This document shows positions 12,701 through 24,200 of a stretch of 64,000 bases of DNA, piece after piece. Source of the stretch: Oxyruncus cristatus (Eukaryota; Chordata; Aves; Passeriformes; Cotingidae). Location: the NCBI GenBank assembly GCA_013399855.1, contig VXAY01002459.1:904414-968413 (forward strand), given 5' to 3'. Both the position numbers and the translations under genes were made by a program. The first letter of the stretch is position 1, and each line of letters begins with the position of its first letter. The notes below the pieces were generated by a model. That model was not told where the DNA came from, ran no database searches, and saw only the letters and a program-made list of their open reading frames with translations.

Positions 12701-14868
12701 TTTGAAACCTATGTAACTGGCTCAGAGTTTCAGGACCATAATTCTTTCCTCATCACTGCTGTCATTCTCTTCTTTCTAAGAATAATAATCTTCCTTTGAC
12801 ATATTCAATCTTATTTCCCATCTACTGCTGTTGAGGAGCTTGATTGGACTTGGTTAAAAATCCTATAGAGAAGGCTACATTAAACTGTGTATAGAATCAC
12901 CACCACACTGGAGGTGTACCACCTTAGATAGCCTTGTGGGATATTTCTGGGTTTTGTAAGCAAGGTTTCCATGAAGAAGAGCTTTTGAAGCTTGATTTTT
13001 CGGTGCTGATGTTCTGAGTGATTATAATCCGTTGTACCCACTTCACACATTTGAAGTTGATTAAATAGCAGTATTTACATAGGTAGTGGTAAAGCAGAGC
13101 CTAAGAAATACTTGTCTCAACCTTAATGTGCAGTACTGAAGGTGAAAATTAATACTGAAACAAAAGCATCTCTACATTTCTGAATAAAAAAGCACAACAG
13201 TTTTTACTTCTTTTTTATCTTTCCTAAACTGAAAGCTACTTTTTTTTTTTTTTTGAGTATACGATTAAAAAGTGAATTTTGCACATACATAGGCACGTGT
13301 GTTGCTGAAAGATTCATGCCCAAGGACTTCATGCAACCATCTGGAATGCATTGCTTTTCCTGATCTTTGTAGGAAGAGGCAATCTTTTTATCAAGAAGCA
13401 GAATTGTTCTAGCATACCATATGTAATCATCAGTTTCCAAGTGAAAGAAAGAACCAAATAATTTCAGTAATCACTCAGAGACCAGAAGGTGATGCTAAAA
13501 GCATAAGTAGAACATTTTCTGGTAACTGCAGTTTTTCTCAGAAACAAAGTTGGTTTGCAGTGGTTTTCTAAAATTTCATAACTGTTGCAATAATAACAAA
13601 ACAGCCACGACATTGCACTGGAGCCGGAAATAAAGGTTGTTATTTTCAGAAATAGTTTGTTGTTGAATTCTTTCTTTTTTTGTGCACCTCAAACTGAGAT
13701 CTATTATTTCTACCAAAGGCTGAGCATTGTCAACACCAATGTGAAGCTGTAGTAAATTGTTGAAGCATCCCTAAAAAGAATTCACGGGTACATGTGTACC
13801 TACAGCTGCCTGTATGTACACATGTACACACCTGTTAACCACATCAAGAACAGAGCTCTCTTTGGGAACGTTTCTGTGTGTTTTCCCCATTCTAAGCTGT
13901 CAGCGCAATAGTAGGAGCAGCAGTAGAGGGGCACTTTTGCAGAGCTGCACCGTGAAGCCCAAATCTCCTTGTCCTTTTTTTTTTCCTTCCAAATAACAGA
14001 GGAAAAATACGAGGTTGCTGAAGAGCAGCACTGCCCTCCGGTGGGCAGATTGGTCCTTCACAGAGGGAAGCCTTAGTTTTCCCTTTGACACTCGGGAGAG
14101 GTTTCTTTGAAAAGCTGTGCCTAGAACTGTACTGCCAGTAAAACGTATGTGCTTGGATTGAAACTTTCAAGTTAAGGTTTTAATATGAATAATGAAAACC
14201 CTTTATCGTTGGGACTTTTGGGGTGGTTTTTTGTTTGTTTGGTTTTTGTTTACGTTTTTTGATGCTTTGGGGAGGGTTTTTTTGTCTTTTTTTCCATAAA
14301 TCTGTACAATATTTCTATGCAAGATGAAAAATCACTGCAAAAATAGAAGTGGAGTACATTTCTCTTTGGTAACACTGCAGTGTCACTAAAGGTGTGTTCA
14401 GTTCCTTGATGTCTCATTCACCGGGTCATGAGTTTTCAACCCCGCAATGAAACATTTAATGAGGACTTGCCATTAATCTGATTGGAATCAAATATTCAGC
14501 TTTTTGAGATCTTAATCTTTTAGTCACTGGACAAAGCACAATAAAGACTAGCTCAGATCAGCAGCAAAAATATTCCTATTTGAAGCTAATTAGAAAGAAG
14601 CAGAGGAATAAAATGTGTATATTTTAATTTTGTGTGTATACCACTATGCTTATATAGAAATATTGTTGTTAATCAGTTGTTTATGCTTAAATAAACCTTT
14701 CATAGGCTGCAGGTACCAGACCACTGATGGCTGCCTTCTGAGAATGGATTTTCAAAAGCTTTGCATCCACTTTGCAAAGTTTCATTACGATAAATTTTCA
14801 TATAAAGCAGAATCAGAAGCTTACCTAAATCAAAACGTCTGACTGACTCAATTTAAATCTGTGCCCTC
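9730..14868. other. Intergenic, no gene recognised
   Basis: About 5 kb of AT-rich unassigned sequence. It holds a 15-base A run (10160-10174), a T run at about 13239-13254, a perfect 12-base inverted repeat (13788-13827), a more GC-rich patch at about 13900-14100 without a convincing frame, and a T/G-rich stretch at 14216-14290. Confidence 0.55.
13788..13827. repeat. Perfect 12-base inverted repeat
   Basis: GTACATGTGTAC at 13788-13799 is exactly complementary to GTACACATGTAC at 13816-13827, with a 16-base loop. Function unknown. Confidence 0.8.
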
Positions 14869-14870
14869 AC

Positions 14871-15085
14871 AGAATCATAGGATGTTTTCATTTGTAAAGG
14901 ACCTTAAAGCTCATCTAGTTCCAACTCTGCTTCCTTTTGACCAGGTTGCTCAGAACTCCATCCAATCTAGCCCTGAACACTTCCAGGGTTGGGGCAACCA
15001 CAACTTTTCTGAGGAACCTGTTCCAGTAGCTCACAGCCCTCACAGTAAAGTATTTTTTTTCTAGGAACTAACCTAAACCTCTGCT
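14871..15085 (-). repeat. CR1 LINE fragment, antisense
   Basis: Opens with 'agaatcataggatg', then 'ttaaagctcatctagttcca', 'gaccaggttgctcagaactc' and 'cctgaacacttccagggttg', all CR1 3' landmarks read in reverse. Confidence 0.9.
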
Positions 15086-15104
15086 CTTTCTCTCCTAGGA
15101 AAAA

Positions 15105-17822
15105 AAAAAAAATGACTGAGATTGTTCTGAGTGAATTGTTCTTGAAAGATCCATGTTCTAAATTCTGTTTTCCTAACATCTCTGTTTCATTTGGGATGCT
15201 CACAACTAGCTGGAGTATTTTTTCCATTGTTTTTCAGATACTTGTCCTTGGAACTGAACATGCACTGGTAGATTTGCGGTTTTCAGCTGCCTCATTCTTC
15301 CTTTCTATGAAGTCTTTCTGAAGCCATTTAACATTTGTATTTTATGATTCATTTGGAGAGTTGTTTGGAGGATTTGAAGTACCTTAAGAAAAATATCCTC
15401 AGATCCAGCTAGCTGAACACCTCTGCTTAATAATAACTGCTTCCTGACCATTTTTTTTTTTTTTGCCCATACTTCAGACTGAAGCCTTGACCCACCCTTG
15501 ATAATATTCACTTCTTTAGTCACATGAACATGGCTGAAATTGCTAATAGAAAAGTAGTATCTCCTTCTTTGCTGGTTTTACTGGCACATCTTCCCTTATA
15601 AGTGTATTTTTCATGCTCTAATTGATTCTTTACCCTTGTAAAGTTTCTCTGGCTCAACAGAAATTTCTCAGAGAGAGGACTTCTTACTCCCCTTGTTCTT
15701 CATTTAGAGACTGACTTGACTGTACCAGCTCCGTGCCAGAAGGAAGGTATATGATATAATATGCTCAGCTTTAAACATGTGTTTCCATGCTTTACTGAAT
15801 CAAAGCTAAAAATATGAATCAGGTTTCATTTTCTCTTGTTGATTTTCCAACTGTTGTGGCAATATGTTTTCCTGAGCAAGTAATTTGTTTAGTATTCATG
15901 AACACACAAGTTTTTTAGAACTGTTCTCAGGTTGATCACCACCTCATCTCACCTAAACACTTGTTAAAAACTGGGAGTAAGTTTCACTGCTTTTTAAGTA
16001 GACTGATTAGTCAAAATAATGTTGAGACTTTTAACGTGGCTTAGCTTCCTTTTGTATGCTGACAAGAGTTTAAAACTAAGCTGAAACTTTTATAGATACA
16101 GGAACTGAAGGAGATGCACTACAGATTGTTACAAAATTACTTTTAAACATTGTTTCTTAATTAAATATGTATTTTAGAACTGTATTTGGATATAGATTTA
16201 AAACACCACTGAAATCTCAGATATTCACAGTGAATTTCAATTTTAATTAACCAGTATAAATACGTAGTGCAGTTAGAGTCAAACAGAAATATGATTTTTT
16301 TTTTTAATATAATCACCATTTTGTGGTCTCCTGGGGCTGGCTCCATCATCATGGCAGCCATGGTGATGTCAGGGAGAGTTTCCCTCTTCTAGTGGGCTTT
16401 GGATCAGGCCAATTTCTAACTATAATCAACTGGATTTATTATAGTTACTTGACATAATTCTTAGAAAAGTAGTGGGCTATTTCTAAAGAAACATGCACTA
16501 CACCCCTAAGCTTAGTTGATGCTTTCAGATATTAGAACAGGCAACTTAATTATCTGTATCTGTCCATTTTGGGTGATAAAAGGGACATATCTCCTTGCTA
16601 ACTAAACGACAATATATATGAAAAAAAGACCTAATGAAGCTGAACTCACAGCTCCAGGAAAGAACATTTTAGTTCTATTATTCTGCAAAATTGCAACAGG
16701 ACTAATACAGCCTGGGGAAGATTGTAAAATGAATTATCCTTAGCTGCACTTTTCCTTATGGCCTCATTCCAAAGCAAAGCACTTTCCTTTCATTCCCTAT
16801 GAATATCTTTTGCTGTCATCCCCTGGTTTATTTTACTTTAGGGATATGATCAGCTTTCATCTGCCATTAAAGATCCATTTCTGACAGCAGGTAACGGCAT
16901 TGGAAGCCTTTTGCCTTCACTATCACTTTAGACTCTTTGTGCCATGAAATTAGTCCTTTTTTTTTCCCTTCTTAGTTTGCAGATAGTGAAAGCTGATGCA
17001 TCAGCCTCCTCATTTCTTCCCACTGGGCACCAAGACATGACCAGGCAAAAAACCAAGTCCAAATGATATCAACAGAAAGACCAAAAAAATTCAACGATGT
17101 GGCAGTTTGTTTCCCTCAACTTTTCATTTAGCCAGAATTTCAGGAAGGACTGATTCTCTGCAAAACACCTTTGTTTAGGAACTGAAAGAGAAAGTCCTCC
17201 TTTAGTGTGGATGGCAGACAAATTCTGTAATTACTTGGGTCACTTTGCATACTGTGATGTCTAAGATCAAGGCAGCAGCGAATGATTCAGGATGCTCACA
17301 GGACTGCCAGACTCTGGTTCTCTATGGAGTACACTGAATTGATCCTGAATATAGATCCTGAATTTGTCTCCCTCATCCATGCTACTTAACCTATGTATCT
17401 GTTCATCAGCACCAGAATCCCCTGGATCATCTGCCTGGATCATCACTGTTTGATTTTGCTAGGAAGCACGAGGAGGCCACGGTCTGTGTTCTGCAAGCAG
17501 TTCAGTGGTAGGGAGTGAAGGATTAATGCTCTCTGACCCCTCTTCAGTCATGCCTGGCTTAGCTGAGCCAGCACAAGGAGTGCAATTTTAATCTAACATA
17601 GACCAGTGTGGGGGCGGGATCTCCTTTAAAGAGTCCAGAAAGTACTTAGAAACCATAAAAGGTTGCATGACTCAGGAATTTTTTGGGGGTGCAGTTTACA
17701 TGGGTTTTACCTGAATCTGCACTTAACCAATAAAAGGATGTCATACACGGTCTGAGTACAACTTAAACTGGGTTATCTCCCACTTACATTGAAAGGCTGA
17801 TTAATATTCTGTTATACATTAC
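15105..17822. other. Intergenic, nothing recognised
   Basis: AT-rich sequence with homopolymer T runs (for example about 15451-15464). No gene signature is seen. Confidence 0.5.
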
Positions 17823-17825
17823 CAC

Positions 17826-18113
17826 GGAATCATAGAATGGCCTGTGTTGGAAGGGATCTTAAAGATCATCCAGTTCCAACCCCCTGCCATGGACGGGGAC
17901 ACCTCTCACTAGACCAGGTTGCTCAGAGCTCCATCCAACCTGTCCTTAAACACCTCCAGGGATGGGACATACGCAGCTTCCATGGGAAATCTGTTTCAGT
18001 GCCTCACCACCCTCACAGTAAAGAATTTTTTCCTAATCTCTAATTTAAACCTACTTTCTTTCAATTTGAAGCCATTCCCCCTTGTTCTGTCATTACAGGC
18101 TCTTGCAAAAAGT
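17826..18113 (-). repeat. CR1 LINE fragment, antisense
   Basis: A well-preserved reverse CR1 3' end: 'ggaatcatagaatggcc', 'cttaaagatcatccagttcc', 'actagaccaggttgctcaga', 'ttgaagccattcccccttgt'. One of the least eroded copies in the window. Confidence 0.93.
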
Positions 18114-18114
18114 A

Positions 18115-19585
18115 CCTGTATTATCTTTGGGTTATGAAAAATTTTGCCAAGAAAGGTGTAAAGGATACAAGAAAAGTGAGATTGAACCAACTGAGAATTT
18201 TTTGGAGACAAGTAGATTTACAAAATGAAATAGTGGAAAAATTACCATCAATGTTTAATTTTATCTTCATAATTTTCAATATTTTCTACTTACTAAAGAT
18301 TTTTTAAAGTCTACTTTAATTATAATCACGGTATATGCAAAGTCTATCTCGCATTGACCTTTTTAGCCATCAACGTGCTTGTAGCAAGCGTGGGTAGAGT
18401 CCTTCTCAAATCTTCATTAGTGAAGCCTAGCCATGATGATGATGATATATAAAGTACTGTGAAAAATACACATGTTGATTGGAAAGAGATAACATTTGGT
18501 TATATCTCTAATTTTGAGTTGATATTAGAGACAAAAGTATAATATCACTGAAGGGAACATGATTATTAAGTGGACCGAAGTAATTGGTGTGTGAATAAGA
18601 AACTGCAGAAAATTAGAGAGGAAAACTTACAAGCAGAAAAAATTAAGGGAAATGGCAAAGCTTTCTGGTGTATATCCTCCAGGGAAAAATCTCTTAATCT
18701 ATAATATACCTTATAATGAAGAGAAATGTAGAGAAACCTTTAGGAGTTCTTTGGAAAGATCCTTTGGCATACCAGGAGCCTAAACCACACCTTATAAAGC
18801 AGGGCTTTTAGAAAGATATATCTTAGGGTGTCTGAAAATAGACTCCTGTCCATCACTACTGAAATGGTGCTCAGTAAGCACAGTGTACATGCCACAGACA
18901 AATGTCTTAATATTTGTAATATTGACTTCAAAGCACACTGGAGCACCACTGTGAGGGTTAAACAGAAGATATGGTCAGTGCAAGTACGGTGGCACAGTGC
19001 AGAAGTCCTGGTGGTTCACACAGTAATATAAAGCCTCATCCGTGAGAAACAAAAATCTTGTTTTTCTAACCATGCAAGGGAAAAACTGTATTTTATTTGT
19101 CTGATTTAAATTGAAATAATGTGAAAAGAATGAGATTCAACAATAAACAAAGTGGCTGCCTCCTGATATCAAATACATTTTTCCCAAAGTGTGGCAAATC
19201 AAGCAGAGTGTGATTTTTAAGAGTATTGGCTTGACTGTGACATTTGTTATTGCAGGGATTCATATTTCTTGAAACTTTTCAGAACTGAGCTCTGCATTTA
19301 GATTTTCCTCCCTGGGAAGTCAAAATTTCCTACTACCCACATAAGTGTTCAAATAGTCACTTTTATCTTTTCTTTTTTTTTCCTCTTTTTTCCTTGTCAT
19401 TTAGTACCCACACAGTGTCATCAACTGTCATCAATGTGCTTGCTTATATAATTAAATTAAATTTAATGGTTTATATCTATCGAAACTATAAATATAATTT
19501 AATGGTCTATATCTACATATCTACTTTGTTATTTATTTACTCAGCACATTACATAATCAGATTAAGTAATATTCTTTTTATCTGT
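18115..19585. other. Intergenic, nothing recognised
   Basis: AT-rich sequence with a short GAT repeat near 18434-18446 and an imperfect tandem duplication at 19460-19517. Confidence 0.5.
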
Positions 19586-19589
19586 TGCC

Positions 19590-19865
19590 CTGGGGCTGCT
19601 GAGGTGGAGTTAATTTTCTTCATGGGAGTCTGTATGGTTCTGTGTTTGTATTTGTGTGTAAAAAGGTGTTTCTAACTCACTGATGTTTTGGTTGTTGCTG
19701 AGCAGTGCCGAGGTTTTCTCTATTTCCCATGTGGACTCCCCCAGTGAGTAGGGTGAAGGCTGGGAAGAAATTAGATGGGGACAAACCCAGGTCAGAGGGA
19801 TATTCCATGCCATATGACATGGAATGCAATAAAAAACCACTTAGCATGCTTAGCAATAAAAAACC
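19590..19865 (+). mobile_element. ERVL-type LTR fragment
   Basis: The text resembles avian ERVL long terminal repeats: 'gatgttttggttgttgctga' with 'gagcagtgc', a Gly/Ala-coloured middle, then 'gggatattccatgccatatg' and AATAAA signals. I recognise it by recall only. No flanking open retroviral genes are present, so this looks like a solo or broken LTR. The AATAAA-bearing block is duplicated with a 27-base period (19826 and 19853). Confidence 0.6.
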
Positions 19866-20327
19866 ACTGTAAATACTTGTAGCTAATCCTGTCAGGGAGA
19901 TATCGTGGAACCTTTGTAATTCCTTGCTACTGTTTGGAAGTGAGGGTGTCAACACAAGAGCGATGGCACCTCTGTGTGGGTCACTGGGTGTGTGCTTGTC
20001 CATAGCCAACTGTACTGCAGAGACAGCATTCATTTCAAGCAAGGCAAATTTAGAGCACCTTTTCATAAGCTGATCCTTCCTGAACTAGGAAGGGACCAAA
20101 TCACTGGAACCAGGCTCAGCCATTGCAGACTAACGTAGTGCCCTGACACATTTAGTAGCTGTATCAAGCTTCCCATATAAAATTTTAAAGGTGAACGTGT
20201 TCCTCGTTCTTCAGCAAGTCAGGATAATCCAAGTTCTGTCAAAGACAGAAGCCTGAGCTCACACTGGACTTGCATTTAAAAAATAAAGCAACACAATGTA
20301 TGTGTGTAAAGCAGGCGTTTAGAAAAT

Positions 20328-21215
20328 TCAGTGCATGAAATACTTTGTCAGACCAATGGTCCATCTATCCAGGCACTCTGTCTCTCCATGGAAGATGCCA
20401 CATAGGAAGCACAAAGAAACCTGTTTACACCCAGACCTGCCAGCTTTAGGTGCCTTCTTCTTCTGTACCCTCTTAAGTCTACTCTGTTGTTCCTCAGATA
20501 CAGAGAGTGGAAACTGCCCATTCAGCAGAGTTATGCTCAAGGTGAAAGTACCCCGGGGGTTTTAAGCAGCACTTTAAGTAAATTTTAATGATGTCCTCTT
20601 TATTGTTGCCATTAACCTCCTAATGGCACTCTCAGTATTTTCTTAGCTCCCCTGGCTGCCAGCTTGCACTGAATTGAAGATTTCAAACAACTGCTAACAA
20701 TTCCCCCAGGATCTTTTTTCCGAGCTGTAACTGCTACTCCCAGTGTTAACACCATGTAGCCATATTTTAGATTTTTTTTTTTCCTAGGTGTATGATCTTG
20801 CATTTGTCTACACTGAAGGTCATGTTCCACCCTCTTTACCCATTACCTCAGGTACGAGAGGTCCTTTGGGTGTTCCTTGTCATTAATGCCTCTGGCAATT
20901 ACCCAAAGCTTAACGTCAGCAGCAAGTTTGGAGATTTCCCTGATTCCTCCTCTCTTTACGTCATTGCTGAGCAAGCTGGTTAAAAAAAATCCCAGCACCA
21001 CCCCTTGACAGACTTTATCACAGACTCTTCTCTACCCTGAAAAGCCTGAATTAAGCTTTCTCTGCATAAAGCAGCTTTATGTGTCCCCATCAAGGGACCT
21101 ATCCACCAGACCTCTGGCAACTTAGTTTCTTTAATACTTCTTCATGTGGAATCTCGTTAAATCATTTTAAGAATTGAGATATTTCCCCCATATCCCTTTA
21201 TTGAAATATGTATTG
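20328..21215. repeat. Ancient LINE-like (probably CR1-related) remnant
   Basis: Two blocks, 20328-20540 ('cagaccaatggtccatctat') and 20770-21215 ('gatcttgcatttgtctacac', 'agcagcaagtttggagattt', 'cccagcaccaccccttgaca'), resemble interspersed repeats common in turtle, crocodile and bird genomes. The copies are strongly diverged, with no open frame. The family name is uncertain. Confidence 0.5.
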
Positions 21216-21219
21216 GCAC

Positions 21220-24200
21220 CCTCACAGCCCACTCATATTTCCAAAACTCTGACTTAAATACTGTGCCCAATAGTTTCAAAATGACACATGCAGTTTGCTC
21301 TTCCAAAAATACAGACATTCAGATCAAAAATCCTGTATTTTTATCCTTGAGTTTACAACAACATGACTTTATACTTATAGTCTCTTTCTTTCATTATATT
21401 TAAAAGTGTTTACCAAATAATTTCTTCACTGTTACATGCAAAATTTTGTATTACTGTAGAAAAGAGTAAACAATGAGTTCTTTAAAAAAGATAAAATTTA
21501 ATAATGTTTGAATTCCTCACAATTGACAGAATTTTTTTTTTTTCACACATTATGTCATAGCTTAGTCTATGAATTAGGGTGTTTTTCCAAATTAATTAGA
21601 GGGTTTTTTTACTTTTTTTGATTTTACCTCTTCTAGTATTTTATACCAGGATTTTATTTTTCTTCTAGGTTTCTGACAGGTCCTACCAACATGTTCCCTC
21701 TTTAACTTTTGTCTTCATAAATCTAACCCCCCCCCTTTAGACAGAATATCACCTAATTCTCTGTATTTTTATTTTTTCACTGATGATTGATCATTTCAGA
21801 GGATGTTAGTTATTAGAAATTAGGTGAAAATTCAGCTTTTTTACTTTATTTAACAAATGGTTTGCCTCCATCTCTGTGACTTTTGAATGAGCAGGTGTAT
21901 TTTGCTGATTTTACAAGGGTGGTGCAAATGCTATTAACTATCTCATCTGTTTCAAAAGTGTCATTTTTTCATGTATTTTTATAAAGTTTAAAAATATTTT
22001 TAAAACAGTTTTAAAATATTTTAAGCAAAAAATCTCTGAATATTTTAATTTGCTTCACATTATTCCCAGAAAAAAAAAATCCAAAATTATATGAGAGCAA
22101 GAATTTGTATTTATAATTCCATTATCCTTCTAGTCCTCAATTTTTTACAGTTTGTATAAATGTTATTGTTTGTACAGTGCATTATTACATCATTTAATAG
22201 GCATTTTACTAGCCTGATTTAGCCTGAAAAGTTACCCTTTTTCTTTGTGTTTGACTGTTTATTTGTTCACATGTGACTGCTCTGAAAGTCATTTTTCTGG
22301 TGTATTATTCTGCTTTCAGCCTCCAAATACTTTTTTTTTTATTTGAAAATACTGCAAAAATTCATATAATGACAATTTGCCTTTATAATAATGATCTCCT
22401 TTTTCTCTTGGACAAACTTGATCTCAAAGATAAACTCTCAAAGATAACCAGCAAGAACAAATATTACTGGGGGTGGAGGGAGGAAAGGAAGGGAAATGCA
22501 GGACATTAGTGCCCCCAAATGAAACTGTAAACTCAGAAAGTCAGACCTGTGTTACAGTGCAGGGAGGGATTTTATTTAAGAAATAAGAAAAAACAGTTAA
22601 ACACACTTAAATAAACCAACGCTATTTGTCATGTTCTTTTGGAAGCAGTCATCTACCATGATTATTCTTTGTTACTTCTGGGAAAAAATAGGAACTTAAT
22701 GTTCGTTATAAAATAAGTGGACTCCGCTAATTCAGCATTTACAGATGCTGAATGTTGTATCTGTGTTGCTCTGTCTACCTAAATCTCTGAAAACTTATTA
22801 GACCTCTGAGTCCTTATTCTTCCAGAGCAGAGACTTGGAGGCCATTTTATTGCAGACTGTGCTAAAATTTTTTGTCCCCAAGACAATAACTCTTACAACT
22901 CTAAATGTATATATATGGATTTTTTTTCAGTTGGTAGGAACAGGAAAATCTTGCAATATAGCTGCACACGAACAATGATGCCTTAGAGCATATGTGCAGC
23001 TCAGTCTAATGTTCTAATTTTAAGATAAAATTATCCTTTTGTGATTGAAAACAGTTTAATTTTCCATTTATAGTTTGAAGAGTTGAAAGAGGTATGAGAG
23101 AGGGAATTGCATTCCTTTTTAACAACAGAATTTTCAGCTTGGTTCCACTTCCATAGTCTTTCATCATTTCTATATGCAAATGAAAAAGAATGGAGATCTC
23201 AAGTCCATCTACAGGGCTCGTACTTAACAAGACAAATTTTTAATGGGTTGTTTCTGCAAAGTTTGGAAAAAGTCAGGGGATGATTACAGGGTTTTGACAT
23301 TCCTATTGAAGTAATTGACATATCTGTTAGCTGGAAATGCTGAAACTATTGTATAATTATATAGTGAAAGATAAATACAAGATAAAATGCCGGTATATTT
23401 GTAATCTTTAAAATACTTTCTTGTGGAATTACACTGAAGCATCCCCTTCCCATTCCCTGTCACTCCCTTCCTCCAAGGGAAAAAATATTTTATGAAGTCA
23501 CATTTAGGGGGTTTTTAAGGCCTTATTTTTTGGCATCACTGCAATTTTGTCAGTTTCTAATATATATATTTTTTTTTACTTTTTGCCATGTTTCAGAGTG
23601 ACTTAAAAGAGCAACTGATTTTCTCTATTTGGTTTTGTTTGTTTGTTTTCCTTCAAAGCATCTTGATTTACATTTGGGTGTAAACCCTTCCATGCAGACT
23701 AGTCCTGTGTCTCAGGTGGCTAGTTTTCATTGGGTTTTGAGTGGCAATTTTGATTTTTAAATGAAGACAAATTGAGGCTTAAACCATATAATAGAAAAAA
23801 ACCCCCTATACTATTTCAAATATCATTGTTAGTATTTAATGTGTTCTGCTGTGTTTGATATCAGGTATTTTTTCCCAATTTAGATAGACATTTAAATAAA
23901 GAAGTAGCTGATATTTTTAACAACAGAAAGTTATAAAATATTTTACCATTCAGCATCTTGGGAGCATTTAGACAGTTTTTAAAGAGAAAGTGTTCTCTTT
24001 GTAGCAGTCACAATGGGTAAGGAGGAACTGTAGGAACACAATGACCAAAATTTGAACTCCTGTTCAAATAGATGAGTGCGGTTATACGAATCTTTGAGAA
24101 AGTAATTACATGCTTAGTTGACCTCATTTTCAAAATCCAGGAGCATTTTCCTCATCCTTCTGTGTTATCTGTCAGCTACTGTTAAAATAATTACCATGGT

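Noticed and set aside
19677..20066. 129-codon minus-strand frame
   Set aside because: Largely the reverse of the ERVL-like LTR fragment. No recognisable protein.
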